Both the position numbers and the translations under genes were made by a program. Positions 34,779-43,010 of a stretch of DNA of 64,000 bases are shown piece after piece. The stretch is from Flavobacteriales bacterium UBA3477. Its GTDB lineage: Bacteria > Bacteroidota > Bacteroidia > Flavobacteriales > Schleiferiaceae. Under the pieces are notes generated by a model. It made no database searches and was not told the origin of the DNA. It was given only the letters and a program-made list of their open reading frames with translations. Location of the stretch: NCBI GenBank assembly GCA_002378005.1, contig DFQY01000047.1:1-64000 (forward strand). Direction: 5' to 3'. How positions within the stretch are numbered: the stretch's first letter is position 1; the number at the start of each line of letters is the position of its first letter.

Positions 34779-35590
34779 ACTTTGGCAGCCTTTTTTCTTT
34801 TCAAAACTCTACGGCTCACCAATATGCTCACTTGGTATAAGACCAAAACTGGCAATGTGACCAAAACTTGTGAGGCAATGTCTGGAGGCGTAATAATGGC
34901 ACTGAGCAAGAGAATACCTACAATGGCATGTCGGCGGTAATTCTTTAACAGTGTTGGGGTAACAACGCCCACTTTGGATAGAAAGTATACTGCAATGGGT
35001 AATTGGAACAAGATGCCTGTCGCCAACGTCACCGAACTTACCATACTGATATAGGAAGTAAGGTCGATTCTGTTCACCACCTCCGCACTCACTGCGTAGG
35101 TCCCCAAGAATTGGACACTCAAAGGAACAATCACATAGTACCCGAAGAGTACGCCGGCTGCAAACAAAAGCGTGGTGAAGAAGATGACTCCGCGGCTGCT
35201 TTTCTGCTCATCCTGATGGAGACCCGGCTTGATGAATCGCCAAATTTCCCAGAACACATAAGGGAAACCGATGATCAGCCCTGCCACCAAACTAACCCAG
35301 AGGTGCATTTGGAATTGGCCACTCATGCGCATATTCAATAGCTCGAACGGGACCTCATCAAAGCAAAAGACATCGCCACCGATATAACTAGATAACCAAC
35401 AAAAGAATGTATAGGTAGGAAAATCAGGCTGTTTCGGACCAAAGATAATTTGATCAAAAATGATTGCCTTGCCCAAGAACGCAACGACAGAGAAAATCAC
35501 GACCACAATCGAGGATCGCATCAAATGCCAACGGAGCTCACCGAGGTGCTCCATAAAGCTCATACTGTTCTTGTCTTTGTGCTTGTTCAT
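34775..35590 (-). CDS. tatC: Sec-independent protein translocase subunit TatC
   Basis: 271 residues from MNKHKDKNSMSFMEHLGELRWHL, the canonical TatC start (FMEHLGELR); the upstream part of the frame (to 35680) reaches across the recQ promoter region and is not used. Six membrane helices follow, with FYYVIVPLSVQF-like and TPPDIASQVLVTLPVLVLYQ segments near the end. It is the twin-arginine receptor. It is followed by lptB. Confidence 0.93.
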   Translation of the reverse strand: MNKHKDKNSMSFMEHLGELRWHLMRSSIVVVIFSVVAFLGKAIIFDQIIFGPKQPDFPTYTFFCWLSSYIGGDVFCFDEVPFELLNMRMSGQFQMHLWVSLVAGLIIGFPYVFWEIWRFIKPGLHQDEQKSSRGVIFFTTLLFAAGVLFGYYVIVPLSVQFLGTYAVSAEVVNRIDLTSYISMVSSVTLATGILFQLPIAVYFLSKVGVVTPTLLKNYRRHAIVGILLLSAIITPPDIASQVLVTLPVLVLYQVSILVSRRVLKRKKAAKV

Positions 35591-35685
35591 AGAATTTTCG
35601 AGGTCAAAAATCCGAAAAACAATCTTTAGTACCTTCGAAAACCTCTTAAAAATCCCGTATATTAAAGAACCAAAGTACAAGCAGC

Positions 35686-37857
35686 ATGTCTACCAATTGG
35701 GAGCGTCAACTCAAACACCATTTTGGCTTTTCGGATTTTAAAGGCAACCAGCGCGCAATTATTGAAAGTATTAGCGGTGGGAAAGACACTTTTGTCATCA
35801 TGCCAACCGGAGGGGGAAAGAGCCTCTGTTACCAACTGCCCGCACTAGCCGCGGAAGGCACTGCCATCGTAGTAAGCCCACTCATTGCCTTGATGAAAAA
35901 TCAGGTGGATGCCATTCGTGGATATTCCGAAACGGACAGTGTGGCCCACGTGTTGAACAGTTCTTTGACCAAAAAAGAATTGGACCAAGTGCACGAAGAC
36001 CTAAGAGCAGGAAAGACTAAACTGCTCTATGTCGCACCAGAATCGCTCAACAAAAACAGCAATATAGTGCTGCTCAAGCAGATCACCATCAGTTTTTTTG
36101 CCATTGATGAAGCGCATTGTATTTCTGAATGGGGACACGATTTCCGCCCAGATTACCGAACCATCAAAGAAAGCATCAAAGCCCTAGGGCGCAAGCCCAT
36201 CATCGCACTCACGGCGACTGCAACGCCCAAAGTCCAGGCAGATATTATCAAGACCATGGCCATGGATGAGCCGGATATTTACCTCAGCAGTTTTAACAGG
36301 CCTAACCTTTATTATGAAGTACGCCCAAAACGCGATATTGACCACGATATCATCAAGATTTTAAGCCAAAACAAGGGCAAGAGCGCCATCGTCTATTGTC
36401 TATCGCGTCAGAAAGTGGAAGATTTAGCCGAACAGTTAGTCGTGAATGGCATCAATGCGCTTCCTTACCATGCAGGACTAGAGGCCGCCAAACGCGTGAA
36501 GCACCAAGATGCCTTCCTCAATGAGGATTGTGATGTCATAGTGGCTACCATCGCCTTTGGAATGGGAATTGACAAGCCCGATGTGCGATTCATTTTGCAC
36601 TACGACATGCCTAAAAGCTTGGAAAGCTATTACCAAGAAACTGGACGTGCCGGGCGCGACGGTGGCGAAGGCAGCTGTATCACCTACTTTGACATCAAAG
36701 ACATAGAACGCCTGGCGAAATTCTTGAGTAAAAAGCCCGTCAGCGAACAAGAAATAGGCCGTCAACTTCTCGAAGAGGCTACCGGTTATGCCGAGGCCGC
36801 CATTTGTAGGCGACGCGTACTTCTGCACTACTTCGGAGAATCCTTCCATGAAGGTGATTGTGAGAAGATGTGTGACAACTGTCGTCACGAAAGAGAGAAA
36901 GTAGATGCCAGCCGTGAGCTTTTAGACGTAATTTCATGTATCAACGAGACGCACGGCAAATTCAAAACCTCGGAAGTCGTCAATATTTTGCGTGGTTCCA
37001 TGACAGCCATCCTGTCGCAGAACAATGCGGACCAGTTAGAAAATTGGGGTAAGCATAAAGACAAATCCGAAACCCACTTGCGCGCTGTCATCCGACAAGG
37101 AATCATCCGTCACTACCTCGAGAAAAACATCGAGTCGTATGGAACGGTGCAAGTGACCGAGAAAGGGAATACCGGCAAGTTGCCGAAAGCGTTCCGGGTA
37201 AGAAAAGAATTAGATTACACCACCTTGAACAGTGGCGCCAATGAGACCAAAAAGGTCGTGGCCATGGACGAGGCGTTGCTCAGTATTCTTAAAGACCTAC
37301 GAAAGAAGATTGCGAACAGTAAAGGCGTTCCTCCGTATGCCGTTTTTGCAGAGAACTCACTGAGCGAGATGGCCACCATTTATCCATGTACACTGGATGA
37401 ATTGAAAAACATTCAAGGGGTCGGGGAAGGCAAAGCCAAGAAATTTGGACAATCCATGGTCGACGCCATTGCTGCTTATGTGGAGGAAAACGACATCGAT
37501 CGTCCACAAGATATGGTCTTTAAGAGCGTGGCCAATAAGAGTGCGTTAAAGGTGTACATCATTCAAAGCACGGACCGCAAACTGCCGCTCGATGATATCG
37601 CCAGTGCCAAAGGTTTGAAGATGACCGAACTCATTGAAGAAATGGAAAGTATCGTATTGAGCGGAACCAAGATTAACTTTGATTATTACCTCGAAGACAT
37701 CATGGACGAGGACAGTATAGAAGAGGTATTCGACTTTTTAACAGAAGAGTGCGAAGAAGGCTCCATGAATGAACTCCTAGAAGAATTTGGGGACGATTAT
37801 GACGAGCAAGAACTCCAGCTCCTCCGTTTGAAATTCTTCTCAGATGTAGCGAATTAG
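35686..37857 (+). CDS. recQ: ATP-dependent DNA helicase RecQ
   Basis: 723 residues. Walker A MPTGGGKSLCYQLP near residue 40, DEAH near 141 (DEAHCISEWGHDFRPDY), ALTATATPKV, and motif VI QETGRAGRDG. Then the zinc-binding segment (CRRRVLLHYFGE...CEKMCDNCRH), a winged-helix RQC domain, an HRDC domain (PPYAVFAENSLSEMATIYPC) and an extra C-terminal acidic region ending in SDVAN. It restarts stalled forks and processes recombination intermediates. A bidirectional terminator follows. Confidence 0.96.
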   Translation: MSTNWERQLKHHFGFSDFKGNQRAIIESISGGKDTFVIMPTGGGKSLCYQLPALAAEGTAIVVSPLIALMKNQVDAIRGYSETDSVAHVLNSSLTKKELDQVHEDLRAGKTKLLYVAPESLNKNSNIVLLKQITISFFAIDEAHCISEWGHDFRPDYRTIKESIKALGRKPIIALTATATPKVQADIIKTMAMDEPDIYLSSFNRPNLYYEVRPKRDIDHDIIKILSQNKGKSAIVYCLSRQKVEDLAEQLVVNGINALPYHAGLEAAKRVKHQDAFLNEDCDVIVATIAFGMGIDKPDVRFILHYDMPKSLESYYQETGRAGRDGGEGSCITYFDIKDIERLAKFLSKKPVSEQEIGRQLLEEATGYAEAAICRRRVLLHYFGESFHEGDCEKMCDNCRHEREKVDASRELLDVISCINETHGKFKTSEVVNILRGSMTAILSQNNADQLENWGKHKDKSETHLRAVIRQGIIRHYLEKNIESYGTVQVTEKGNTGKLPKAFRVRKELDYTTLNSGANETKKVVAMDEALLSILKDLRKKIANSKGVPPYAVFAENSLSEMATIYPCTLDELKNIQGVGEGKAKKFGQSMVDAIAAYVEENDIDRPQDMVFKSVANKSALKVYIIQSTDRKLPLDDIASAKGLKMTELIEEMESIVLSGTKINFDYYLEDIMDEDSIEEVFDFLTEECEEGSMNELLEEFGDDYDEQELQLLRLKFFSDVAN

Positions 37858-37887
37858 AAAAAAAGCCCGCGGATGCGGGCTTTTTTA
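37858..37887. terminator. Bidirectional terminator after recQ, touching the stop of the small gene
   Basis: AAAAAGCCCGC (37861-) pairs with GCGGGCTTTTTT around a GGAT loop. On the plus strand it ends recQ; on the minus strand it ends the 47-residue ORF, whose TAA lies inside the stem's A/T edge. Confidence 0.88.
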
Positions 37888-38028
37888 GTTTTTGAAGTAG
37901 AATTCTAAATCTTTCGGGCTGCTCGGTAATGGGAGATTTGCCGTGACTTTACTGAATTCTAGAATGCTTTGGATGGTTTTTTCAGACGCTCCCACGTCCA
38001 AGTTTTCGTAGGGTAAGGTTTTCGCCAT
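37885..38028 (-). CDS. 47-residue small protein downstream of an ECF sigma factor
   Basis: A 48-codon frame starts MAKTLPYENLDVGASEKTIQ and ends PKDLEFYFKN. Composition is protein-like, with one amphipathic helix (SEKTIQSILEFSKV) and no membrane segment. It ends exactly at a terminator, begins after a clear inverted repeat, and lies 66 bases downstream of the sigma-factor stop on the same strand, so it may share its transcript. I do not recognise the family. It could be a small regulator or simply a conserved Bacteroidota peptide; the placement makes chance unlikely. Confidence 0.62.
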   Translation of the reverse strand: MAKTLPYENLDVGASEKTIQSILEFSKVTANLPLPSSPKDLEFYFKN

Positions 38029-38030
38029 AG

Positions 38031-38049
38031 TGTATCTGTTAGTGATACA
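38031..38049 (-). promoter_or_regulatory. Inverted repeat before the small gene
   Basis: TGTATC and GATACA are perfect 6-base arms separated by 7 bases, ending 2 bases before the ATG at 38028. It could be a regulator site or an RNA hairpin that hides the start codon. Confidence 0.4.
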
Positions 38050-38094
38050 TCAATAACGGCACTTATTCCTGCTTCGTATATCCTACTCAGATTT

Positions 38095-38679
38095 TTATTG
38101 TTCGAGGCTGATATTGTGCTGTGCCATCAGCTTTTGAATGTTGCTAATGGCGTAACGCATACGGCCTAAAGCAGTGTTGATACTCACCCCTGTTTCTTCA
38201 GCGATGTCCTTGAAACTATATTCACAGAACATGCGTAGATGTAGCACCTTGCGTTGCTCTTCTGGCAAATATTCAATCAACTTGCGCAAGTCATCATTGA
38301 TTTGTGCTTCAATCAAATTCGCCTCTAATGGTTTATCAGATTCACCATAGGTATCGAAGACCGTATACTCTCCGGTGGAGCGAACTTCCTTTTTACGCGT
38401 TTCTCGACGGAAAAAATCGAGGGTAGTATTGTTGGCAATGCGCAAAGCCCAAGGCAGGAATTTTCCTTTCTCCTCGTAATTCGATTTACGCAAGGATTTG
38501 ATAATCTTGATGAAGGTTTCTTGAAACAAATCATCCGCAACGTCCTGATCTTGGACCTTGGAATAAATCTGTAAAAAAATGCGCTTTTGATATCTTCGGA
38601 TTAACACCTCTAAAGCACGCTCGTTTCCGCTACGGTAGAGTTCCACAAGAACGTGGTCCTCACTCTGATTTAACATCAT
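38095..38679 (-). CDS. RNA polymerase sigma factor, ECF (sigma-70 family)
   Basis: 194 residues with region 2 (RYQKRIFLQIYSKVQDQDVADDLFQETFIKII) and region 4 (LPEEQRKVLHLRMFCEYSFKDIAEETGVSINTALGRMRYAI). No anti-sigma gene is adjacent. It lacks the extra domains of specialised ECF types; Bacteroidota carry a highly conserved ECF of this general form that acts in normal growth. Either of two adjacent ATG codons (38679 or 38676) can be the start. A 47-residue ORF follows on the same strand. Confidence 0.88.
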   Translation of the reverse strand: MMLNQSEDHVLVELYRSGNERALEVLIRRYQKRIFLQIYSKVQDQDVADDLFQETFIKIIKSLRKSNYEEKGKFLPWALRIANNTTLDFFRRETRKKEVRSTGEYTVFDTYGESDKPLEANLIEAQINDDLRKLIEYLPEEQRKVLHLRMFCEYSFKDIAEETGVSINTALGRMRYAISNIQKLMAQHNISLEQ

Positions 38680-38818
38680 AAAATCAAATTTTAGCGTAGC
38701 AGTTTTTCTATAAGCAGTACTTCTTTTTAGTGTTTCCAGGGTCTAATATAGGTTAAACTTCCAAATACCGTTCCAAATATTCAGAGCTTTAACGGTTTTT
38801 CACAAACAAGTAAAGGGT

Positions 38819-38826
38819 TACTTTTG
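38819..38826 (+). promoter_or_regulatory. Probable -7 element of uvrA
   Basis: TACTTTTG fits TAnnTTTG and ends 20 bases before the uvrA ATG at 38847. A TTTTTC at the right distance upstream is a poor -33 box. Confidence 0.45.
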
Positions 38827-38846
38827 TTGTTTATCCTTGTTTGCCC

Positions 38847-41633
38847 ATGACCCCAACCATCGACATTAAACGCGCTGAAGTCCACAATCTGAAAGAAGTT
38901 TCAGTCAGTATTCCGCGTAACCAATTGGTGGTGATTACTGGAGTCAGTGGCTCAGGCAAATCGTCTCTTGCATTCGATACCCTTTTTGCAGAAGGACAAA
39001 GACGATATGTCGAAAGCTTAAGTGCATATGCGCGCCAGTTCCTAGGAAAATTGGACAAACCAAAAGTGGAATCCATCAAAGGCATCCCCCCAGCTGTCGC
39101 CATTCAGCAAAAAGTGAGCAGCAGAAATCCGAGATCGACCGTCGGAACGACTACTGAGATTTATGATTACTTGAAGCTGCTCTTTGCCCGAATAGGCCGT
39201 ACCTACTCTCCTATTTCTGGAGAAGAAGTCAAAAGACACCAAGTTCAAGACGTAATCGCCCATTTGAACACGCTTGAAGAAGGAACGCGATTCATGATCA
39301 TCGCGCCAGTAATATTTAGTGAGAGAACAGCTGAACAGCACCTGAACATCCTTGCGCAACAAGGTTTTTCTCGCATCCTCCAGAACGGGAGTGTAGAACG
39401 CATTGAAGATGTTATTCAACAGGGAACTTATAACGAGAATATTATTCACTTGGTGATAGATCGCGCGGTCGTTCGACCAGGCGATGAAGAAAATGAGCAC
39501 CGCCTTCAGGATTCTATCCAAACGGCATTCTTCGAAGGCCGTGGAGAATGCTGGATTGATTTCGCCAATGGTGAAGCACCGTTGATCTTTAATAATCTCT
39601 TCGAATTAGACGGAATGAGCTTTTCGGAGCCCTCAACAGACCTGTTCAGCTTCAACAACCCGGTAGGAGCCTGTCCATCTTGTGAAGGTTTTGGGAGCAT
39701 CATAGGCATTGACGAGGATCTAGTAATCCCCAATCCACATCTCAGCGTCTATGAAGGAGTTGTGGCACCTTGGCACGGAGAAACGATGAAGCGCTGGAAA
39801 GAAAAATTCATTCTCGGAGCTGCGGCACACAACTTCCCTATTCACAGACCCTACATTGATCTGAGCGACACTGAGCGGCAACTTTTATGGGAAGGTGCTA
39901 AAGGCATTAAGGGTATTGATGATTTCTTTAAACATTTAGAAAGCAAGAGTTATAAAATTCAGTTTCGCGTGATGCTAAGCCGTTACCGCGGAAGAACTAA
40001 GTGTCCTACTTGTAAAGGCAAAAGATTACGCCCGGAATCGAGCTATGTAAAAATCAATAATACCGCCATTGAAGCTTTGGTAGAGATGCCATTGAATAAG
40101 CTTCAGCAATGGTTCGAAGATTTGGTCTTGAGTGAACAAGATTCGGCCATTGCTAAACGCCTATTAGTGGAAATTGAAAGCAGATTGGGATTCCTGGTAG
40201 ACGTAGGCCTCCCGTATCTTACCTTAAATCGAGTGAGCAGCACATTGAGCGGCGGCGAGAGCCAGCGCATACAATTGGCCACCTCCCTAGGCTCTTCCCT
40301 CGTAGGTTCACTTTACATCATGGACGAGCCAAGCATAGGTCTCCACGCGAAGGATGCCGAGCAACTCATCAAGGTAATCAATGCCCTACGTGACAAGGGG
40401 AATACGGTCGTTGTGGTCGAACACGAGGAGGCCTTTATGCATGCGGCCGATTATTTGATTGATATCGGTCCAGCCGCGGGCAATTTGGGCGGAACCATAG
40501 TTGCAGAAGGCACTTCAAGCGAGGTACTGGCTAATCCTAATTCCCTCACCTCACAATACTTGAACGGCAGCAAAAGCATTACCAGTCCGGTGGGCCTGAG
40601 AACGGCAAAAAAATGGATTGAAATCAAAGGTGCACGACACCATAATCTCAAAGGCTTTGACGTTCAATTTCCTTTGGAAGTATTTAGCGTGGTAGCAGGA
40701 GTAAGCGGGTCGGGTAAAAGCACATTGATCAAGAAAATTCTTTACCCTGCCTTGAAGAAACACTTCCATGAGGTAAGTGAGCGACCGGGTATTCACAAGG
40801 AGCTTTGCGGGGATTTGGGAAGTATTGATCAAGTAGAATTGGTCGATCAAAATCCCATTGGAAAATCAAGTCGATCGAACCCAGTGACCTATTTGAAGGC
40901 GTACGACGATATTCGAAATCTTTACGCCTCCACTGAACTGGCAAAAATTAGAGGATATAAGGCGAAGCACTTCAGCTTTAATACCGATGGTGGACGCTGT
41001 GATGCTTGTCAAGGTGAAGGTGAGGTAACCATAGAAATGCAATTTATGGCTGATGTCCACTTGCCTTGTGAGACGTGTGCCGGGAAGCGATTCAAAGCTG
41101 AAATCCTTGAGATTACGTACAAGGACAAGAACATTGCAGATATCCTAGAAAGCACCATTGATGAAGCCATTGACTTCTTCAAAACTCATAAGCAAAATAA
41201 AATTGTCAAGAAGCTACAGCCGCTTCAGGATGTAGGACTAGGCTATGCACAAGTGGGGCAAAGTAGCTCGACATTGAGCGGCGGGGAAGCGCAACGCGTC
41301 AAACTAGCGTTCTTCCTATCCAAAGGTGAAAAAGCAGGACACACACTATTCCTTTTCGACGAGCCGACCACTGGGCTTCATTTTGACGATGTTAACAAGC
41401 TTTTGAAGGCGTTCGATGCATTGGTAGAAATGGGACACACCGTGCTAGTCATTGAACACGATCTTGATGTAATGGCTAGAGCCGATTATCTTATTGAAAT
41501 TGGCCCGGAGGGTGGAGAGCTTGGTGGACATTTACTGTACTCAGGTACACCGGAAGAGATTATTCATGTTAAAAAGAGCCCAACAGGTGCCGCTCTCATC
41601 AAGCATCAAAAAGTATCAATTGAGACAAATTAG
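38847..41633 (+). CDS. uvrA: Excinuclease ABC subunit UvrA
   Basis: 928 residues. Two ABC modules: Walker A GVSGSGKSSL near residue 32 and GVSGSGKSTL in the second half, with LSGGESQRIQLATSLGS and LSGGEAQRVKLAFFLSK signatures. The zinc modules CPTCKGKR and CDACQGEGE...CETCAGKR are complete. It recognises damage in nucleotide excision repair with UvrB. The start is the ATG giving MTPTIDIKRAEV, 6 bases after a TTG that extends the frame. Confidence 0.96.
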   Translation: MTPTIDIKRAEVHNLKEVSVSIPRNQLVVITGVSGSGKSSLAFDTLFAEGQRRYVESLSAYARQFLGKLDKPKVESIKGIPPAVAIQQKVSSRNPRSTVGTTTEIYDYLKLLFARIGRTYSPISGEEVKRHQVQDVIAHLNTLEEGTRFMIIAPVIFSERTAEQHLNILAQQGFSRILQNGSVERIEDVIQQGTYNENIIHLVIDRAVVRPGDEENEHRLQDSIQTAFFEGRGECWIDFANGEAPLIFNNLFELDGMSFSEPSTDLFSFNNPVGACPSCEGFGSIIGIDEDLVIPNPHLSVYEGVVAPWHGETMKRWKEKFILGAAAHNFPIHRPYIDLSDTERQLLWEGAKGIKGIDDFFKHLESKSYKIQFRVMLSRYRGRTKCPTCKGKRLRPESSYVKINNTAIEALVEMPLNKLQQWFEDLVLSEQDSAIAKRLLVEIESRLGFLVDVGLPYLTLNRVSSTLSGGESQRIQLATSLGSSLVGSLYIMDEPSIGLHAKDAEQLIKVINALRDKGNTVVVVEHEEAFMHAADYLIDIGPAAGNLGGTIVAEGTSSEVLANPNSLTSQYLNGSKSITSPVGLRTAKKWIEIKGARHHNLKGFDVQFPLEVFSVVAGVSGSGKSTLIKKILYPALKKHFHEVSERPGIHKELCGDLGSIDQVELVDQNPIGKSSRSNPVTYLKAYDDIRNLYASTELAKIRGYKAKHFSFNTDGGRCDACQGEGEVTIEMQFMADVHLPCETCAGKRFKAEILEITYKDKNIADILESTIDEAIDFFKTHKQNKIVKKLQPLQDVGLGYAQVGQSSSTLSGGEAQRVKLAFFLSKGEKAGHTLFLFDEPTTGLHFDDVNKLLKAFDALVEMGHTVLVIEHDLDVMARADYLIEIGPEGGELGGHLLYSGTPEEIIHVKKSPTGAALIKHQKVSIETN

Positions 41634-41767
41634 ATTGGGAAAATATAGTATCTAATACTTAATATACGATTCTCTCACTTTTATAGTCTCAATCGAGGCA
41701 TTTGTATCAAATTCCTGTTTATCTTTAGCACCTACCTTTATGGGTAGCTTAGGTTTATTGGTTTGGT

Positions 41768-41798
41768 GTACGGCTCGCTTTGCGGGCCGTACTTCTTT
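41768..41798. terminator. Hairpin between uvrA and the SpoU methyltransferase gene
   Basis: GTACGGCTCGC pairs with GCGGGCCGTAC over 11 bases with one G-U wobble and a TTT loop, followed on the plus strand by a short TTCTTT. A smaller CTACC/GGTAG hairpin lies about 35 bases upstream. The T tract is weak, so termination is probable, not certain. Confidence 0.6.
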
Positions 41799-42585
41799 AC
41801 ACCAACTTCGATTTCCAGTGGTACATTAACACCGCTGCCGCCACGCTTACATTCAGACTATCTACAACCTCTCCTTCCATAGGGATTATTGTATTAGTAT
41901 AACCTTGGTGCAACCAATGTGAACTCAATCCACCGCTTTCCTCACCGAGAACAATGGCCGATTTCCCTGGCCAATCCAGTTGAAACATAGATACCGAATC
42001 CGTATGCATGTGGGTAATGTATACATGAAAGTCATACTCATCAAGTAGCATCTGAACTTGTTGGCTAGTGCCCAAAACTGTCGGCACTTCGAAAATTGCA
42101 CCGGTTGCGTTCCTCATGACATTTGGGCCATATAGATCTAAGGCCGCATCCGCAAAAAACACTGCAGCTACCCCAGCAGCTTGTGCCGTTCGAAGAATGG
42201 CACCAGCATTCCCTGGCTTCTCAATCCCCTCTACTACCAATACCCCACGTGCTTCGCTTAACAATGCACCTAACTCATCTAGTTTCCACTGGCGCTGCTT
42301 AAAAAGTGCAACATGCGCCTCAGTACCACTGCGGTAAGCGATTTTTTCAAACACCTTAGCGCCGGCTATATACTGTCGTTCAAAAAGTTGCATCCATTGC
42401 GCTTGTGCGGCATCCTCCTTCGACCAGAGCTCCATACCTTCCCAACCCGCAGCCAAAGCACGCTGAATCTCACGTGCACCTTCAATAACACAGAGCCCAC
42501 TCTGTTTGCGAGCGCGGGCCTTTGTCAATAATTGGACAATCTCCTTTACTTTTGGATTCGAAGTGCTTGTGATTAAATCATTCAT
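41797..42585 (-). CDS. TrmH/SpoU-family RNA 2'-O-methyltransferase
   Basis: 262 residues from the ATG giving MNDLITSTSNPKVKEIVQLL; a longer upstream frame overlaps the divergent gene. An N-terminal L30e-like substrate-binding part is followed by the SPOUT domain: EKPGNAGAILRTAQAAG (GNxGxxxR), IVLGEESGGLSS and IPMEGEVVDSLNVSVAAAVLMY, the knot that binds SAM. It could act on rRNA or tRNA; the target is not readable. Its start codon is 2 bases from the start of the SUI1-like gene. Confidence 0.9.
   Translation of the reverse strand: MNDLITSTSNPKVKEIVQLLTKARARKQSGLCVIEGAREIQRALAAGWEGMELWSKEDAAQAQWMQLFERQYIAGAKVFEKIAYRSGTEAHVALFKQRQWKLDELGALLSEARGVLVVEGIEKPGNAGAILRTAQAAGVAAVFFADAALDLYGPNVMRNATGAIFEVPTVLGTSQQVQMLLDEYDFHVYITHMHTDSVSMFQLDWPGKSAIVLGEESGGLSSHWLHQGYTNTIIPMEGEVVDSLNVSVAAAVLMYHWKSKLV
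42521..42554 (+). promoter_or_regulatory. Candidate promoter of the SUI1/eIF1-like gene
   Basis: TTTG at 42521-42524 and TACTTTTG at 42547-42554 are separated by 22 bases and lie inside the codons of the divergent methyltransferase. A -7-like TTTCTTTG for that gene, read on the minus strand, lies inside the SUI1 codons at 42607-42614. Confidence 0.5.
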
Positions 42586-42587
42586 AG

Positions 42588-42947
42588 ATGGGTAAAAAGG
42601 ACAAACCAAAGAAAATCAATTTAGAGGACTTAGGAGGCTTTGTTTTCAGTACAAATCCGGATTTCGAACCATCAGTGGATGATACCGATGTGTTTTTGGA
42701 CCCTTCCGAGCAACTGCTGCTTTGTCAATTTGAGAAAAAAGGCCGCGGCGGTAAGCAAGTAGTAATCATTAAAGGATTCGAAGGGTCGGAAGATCAACTA
42801 AAGGAATTGGGCAAAGAACTCAAACAACATTGTGGGGTCGGTGGATCAGCCAAAAACGGCGAAATCCTGCTTCAAGGCAATGTTAGAGATAAAGCCATGG
42901 AAAAACTAAAATCTCTTGGGTACGGCACTAAAAGAATCGGAGGATAA
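42588..42947 (+). CDS. SUI1/eIF1-like translation factor (YciH type)
   Basis: 119 residues with the SUI1 core KGRGGKQVVIIKGFEG and CGVGGSAKNGEILLQGN, followed by KSLGYGTKRIGG. The family corresponds to bacterial YciH, thought to discriminate against poorly formed initiation complexes. The N-terminal 35 residues (KKDKPKKINLEDLGGFVFSTNPDF) are a lineage addition. It is head to head with an RNA methyltransferase. Confidence 0.88.
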   Translation: MGKKDKPKKINLEDLGGFVFSTNPDFEPSVDDTDVFLDPSEQLLLCQFEKKGRGGKQVVIIKGFEGSEDQLKELGKELKQHCGVGGSAKNGEILLQGNVRDKAMEKLKSLGYGTKRIGG

Positions 42948-43010
42948 GTAAGTGCTTATACTTAATATGACTCGATTGAGTGCTTAGCGTAGACAAAACG
43001 TTTGTGTCTC

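Noticed and set aside
42951..43009. AGTGCTTA direct repeats and a weak AGACA/TGTCT hairpin between the SUI1-like gene and bshA
   Set aside because: There is no T tract and the stem has a bulge; the repeats are too short to have meaning on their own.
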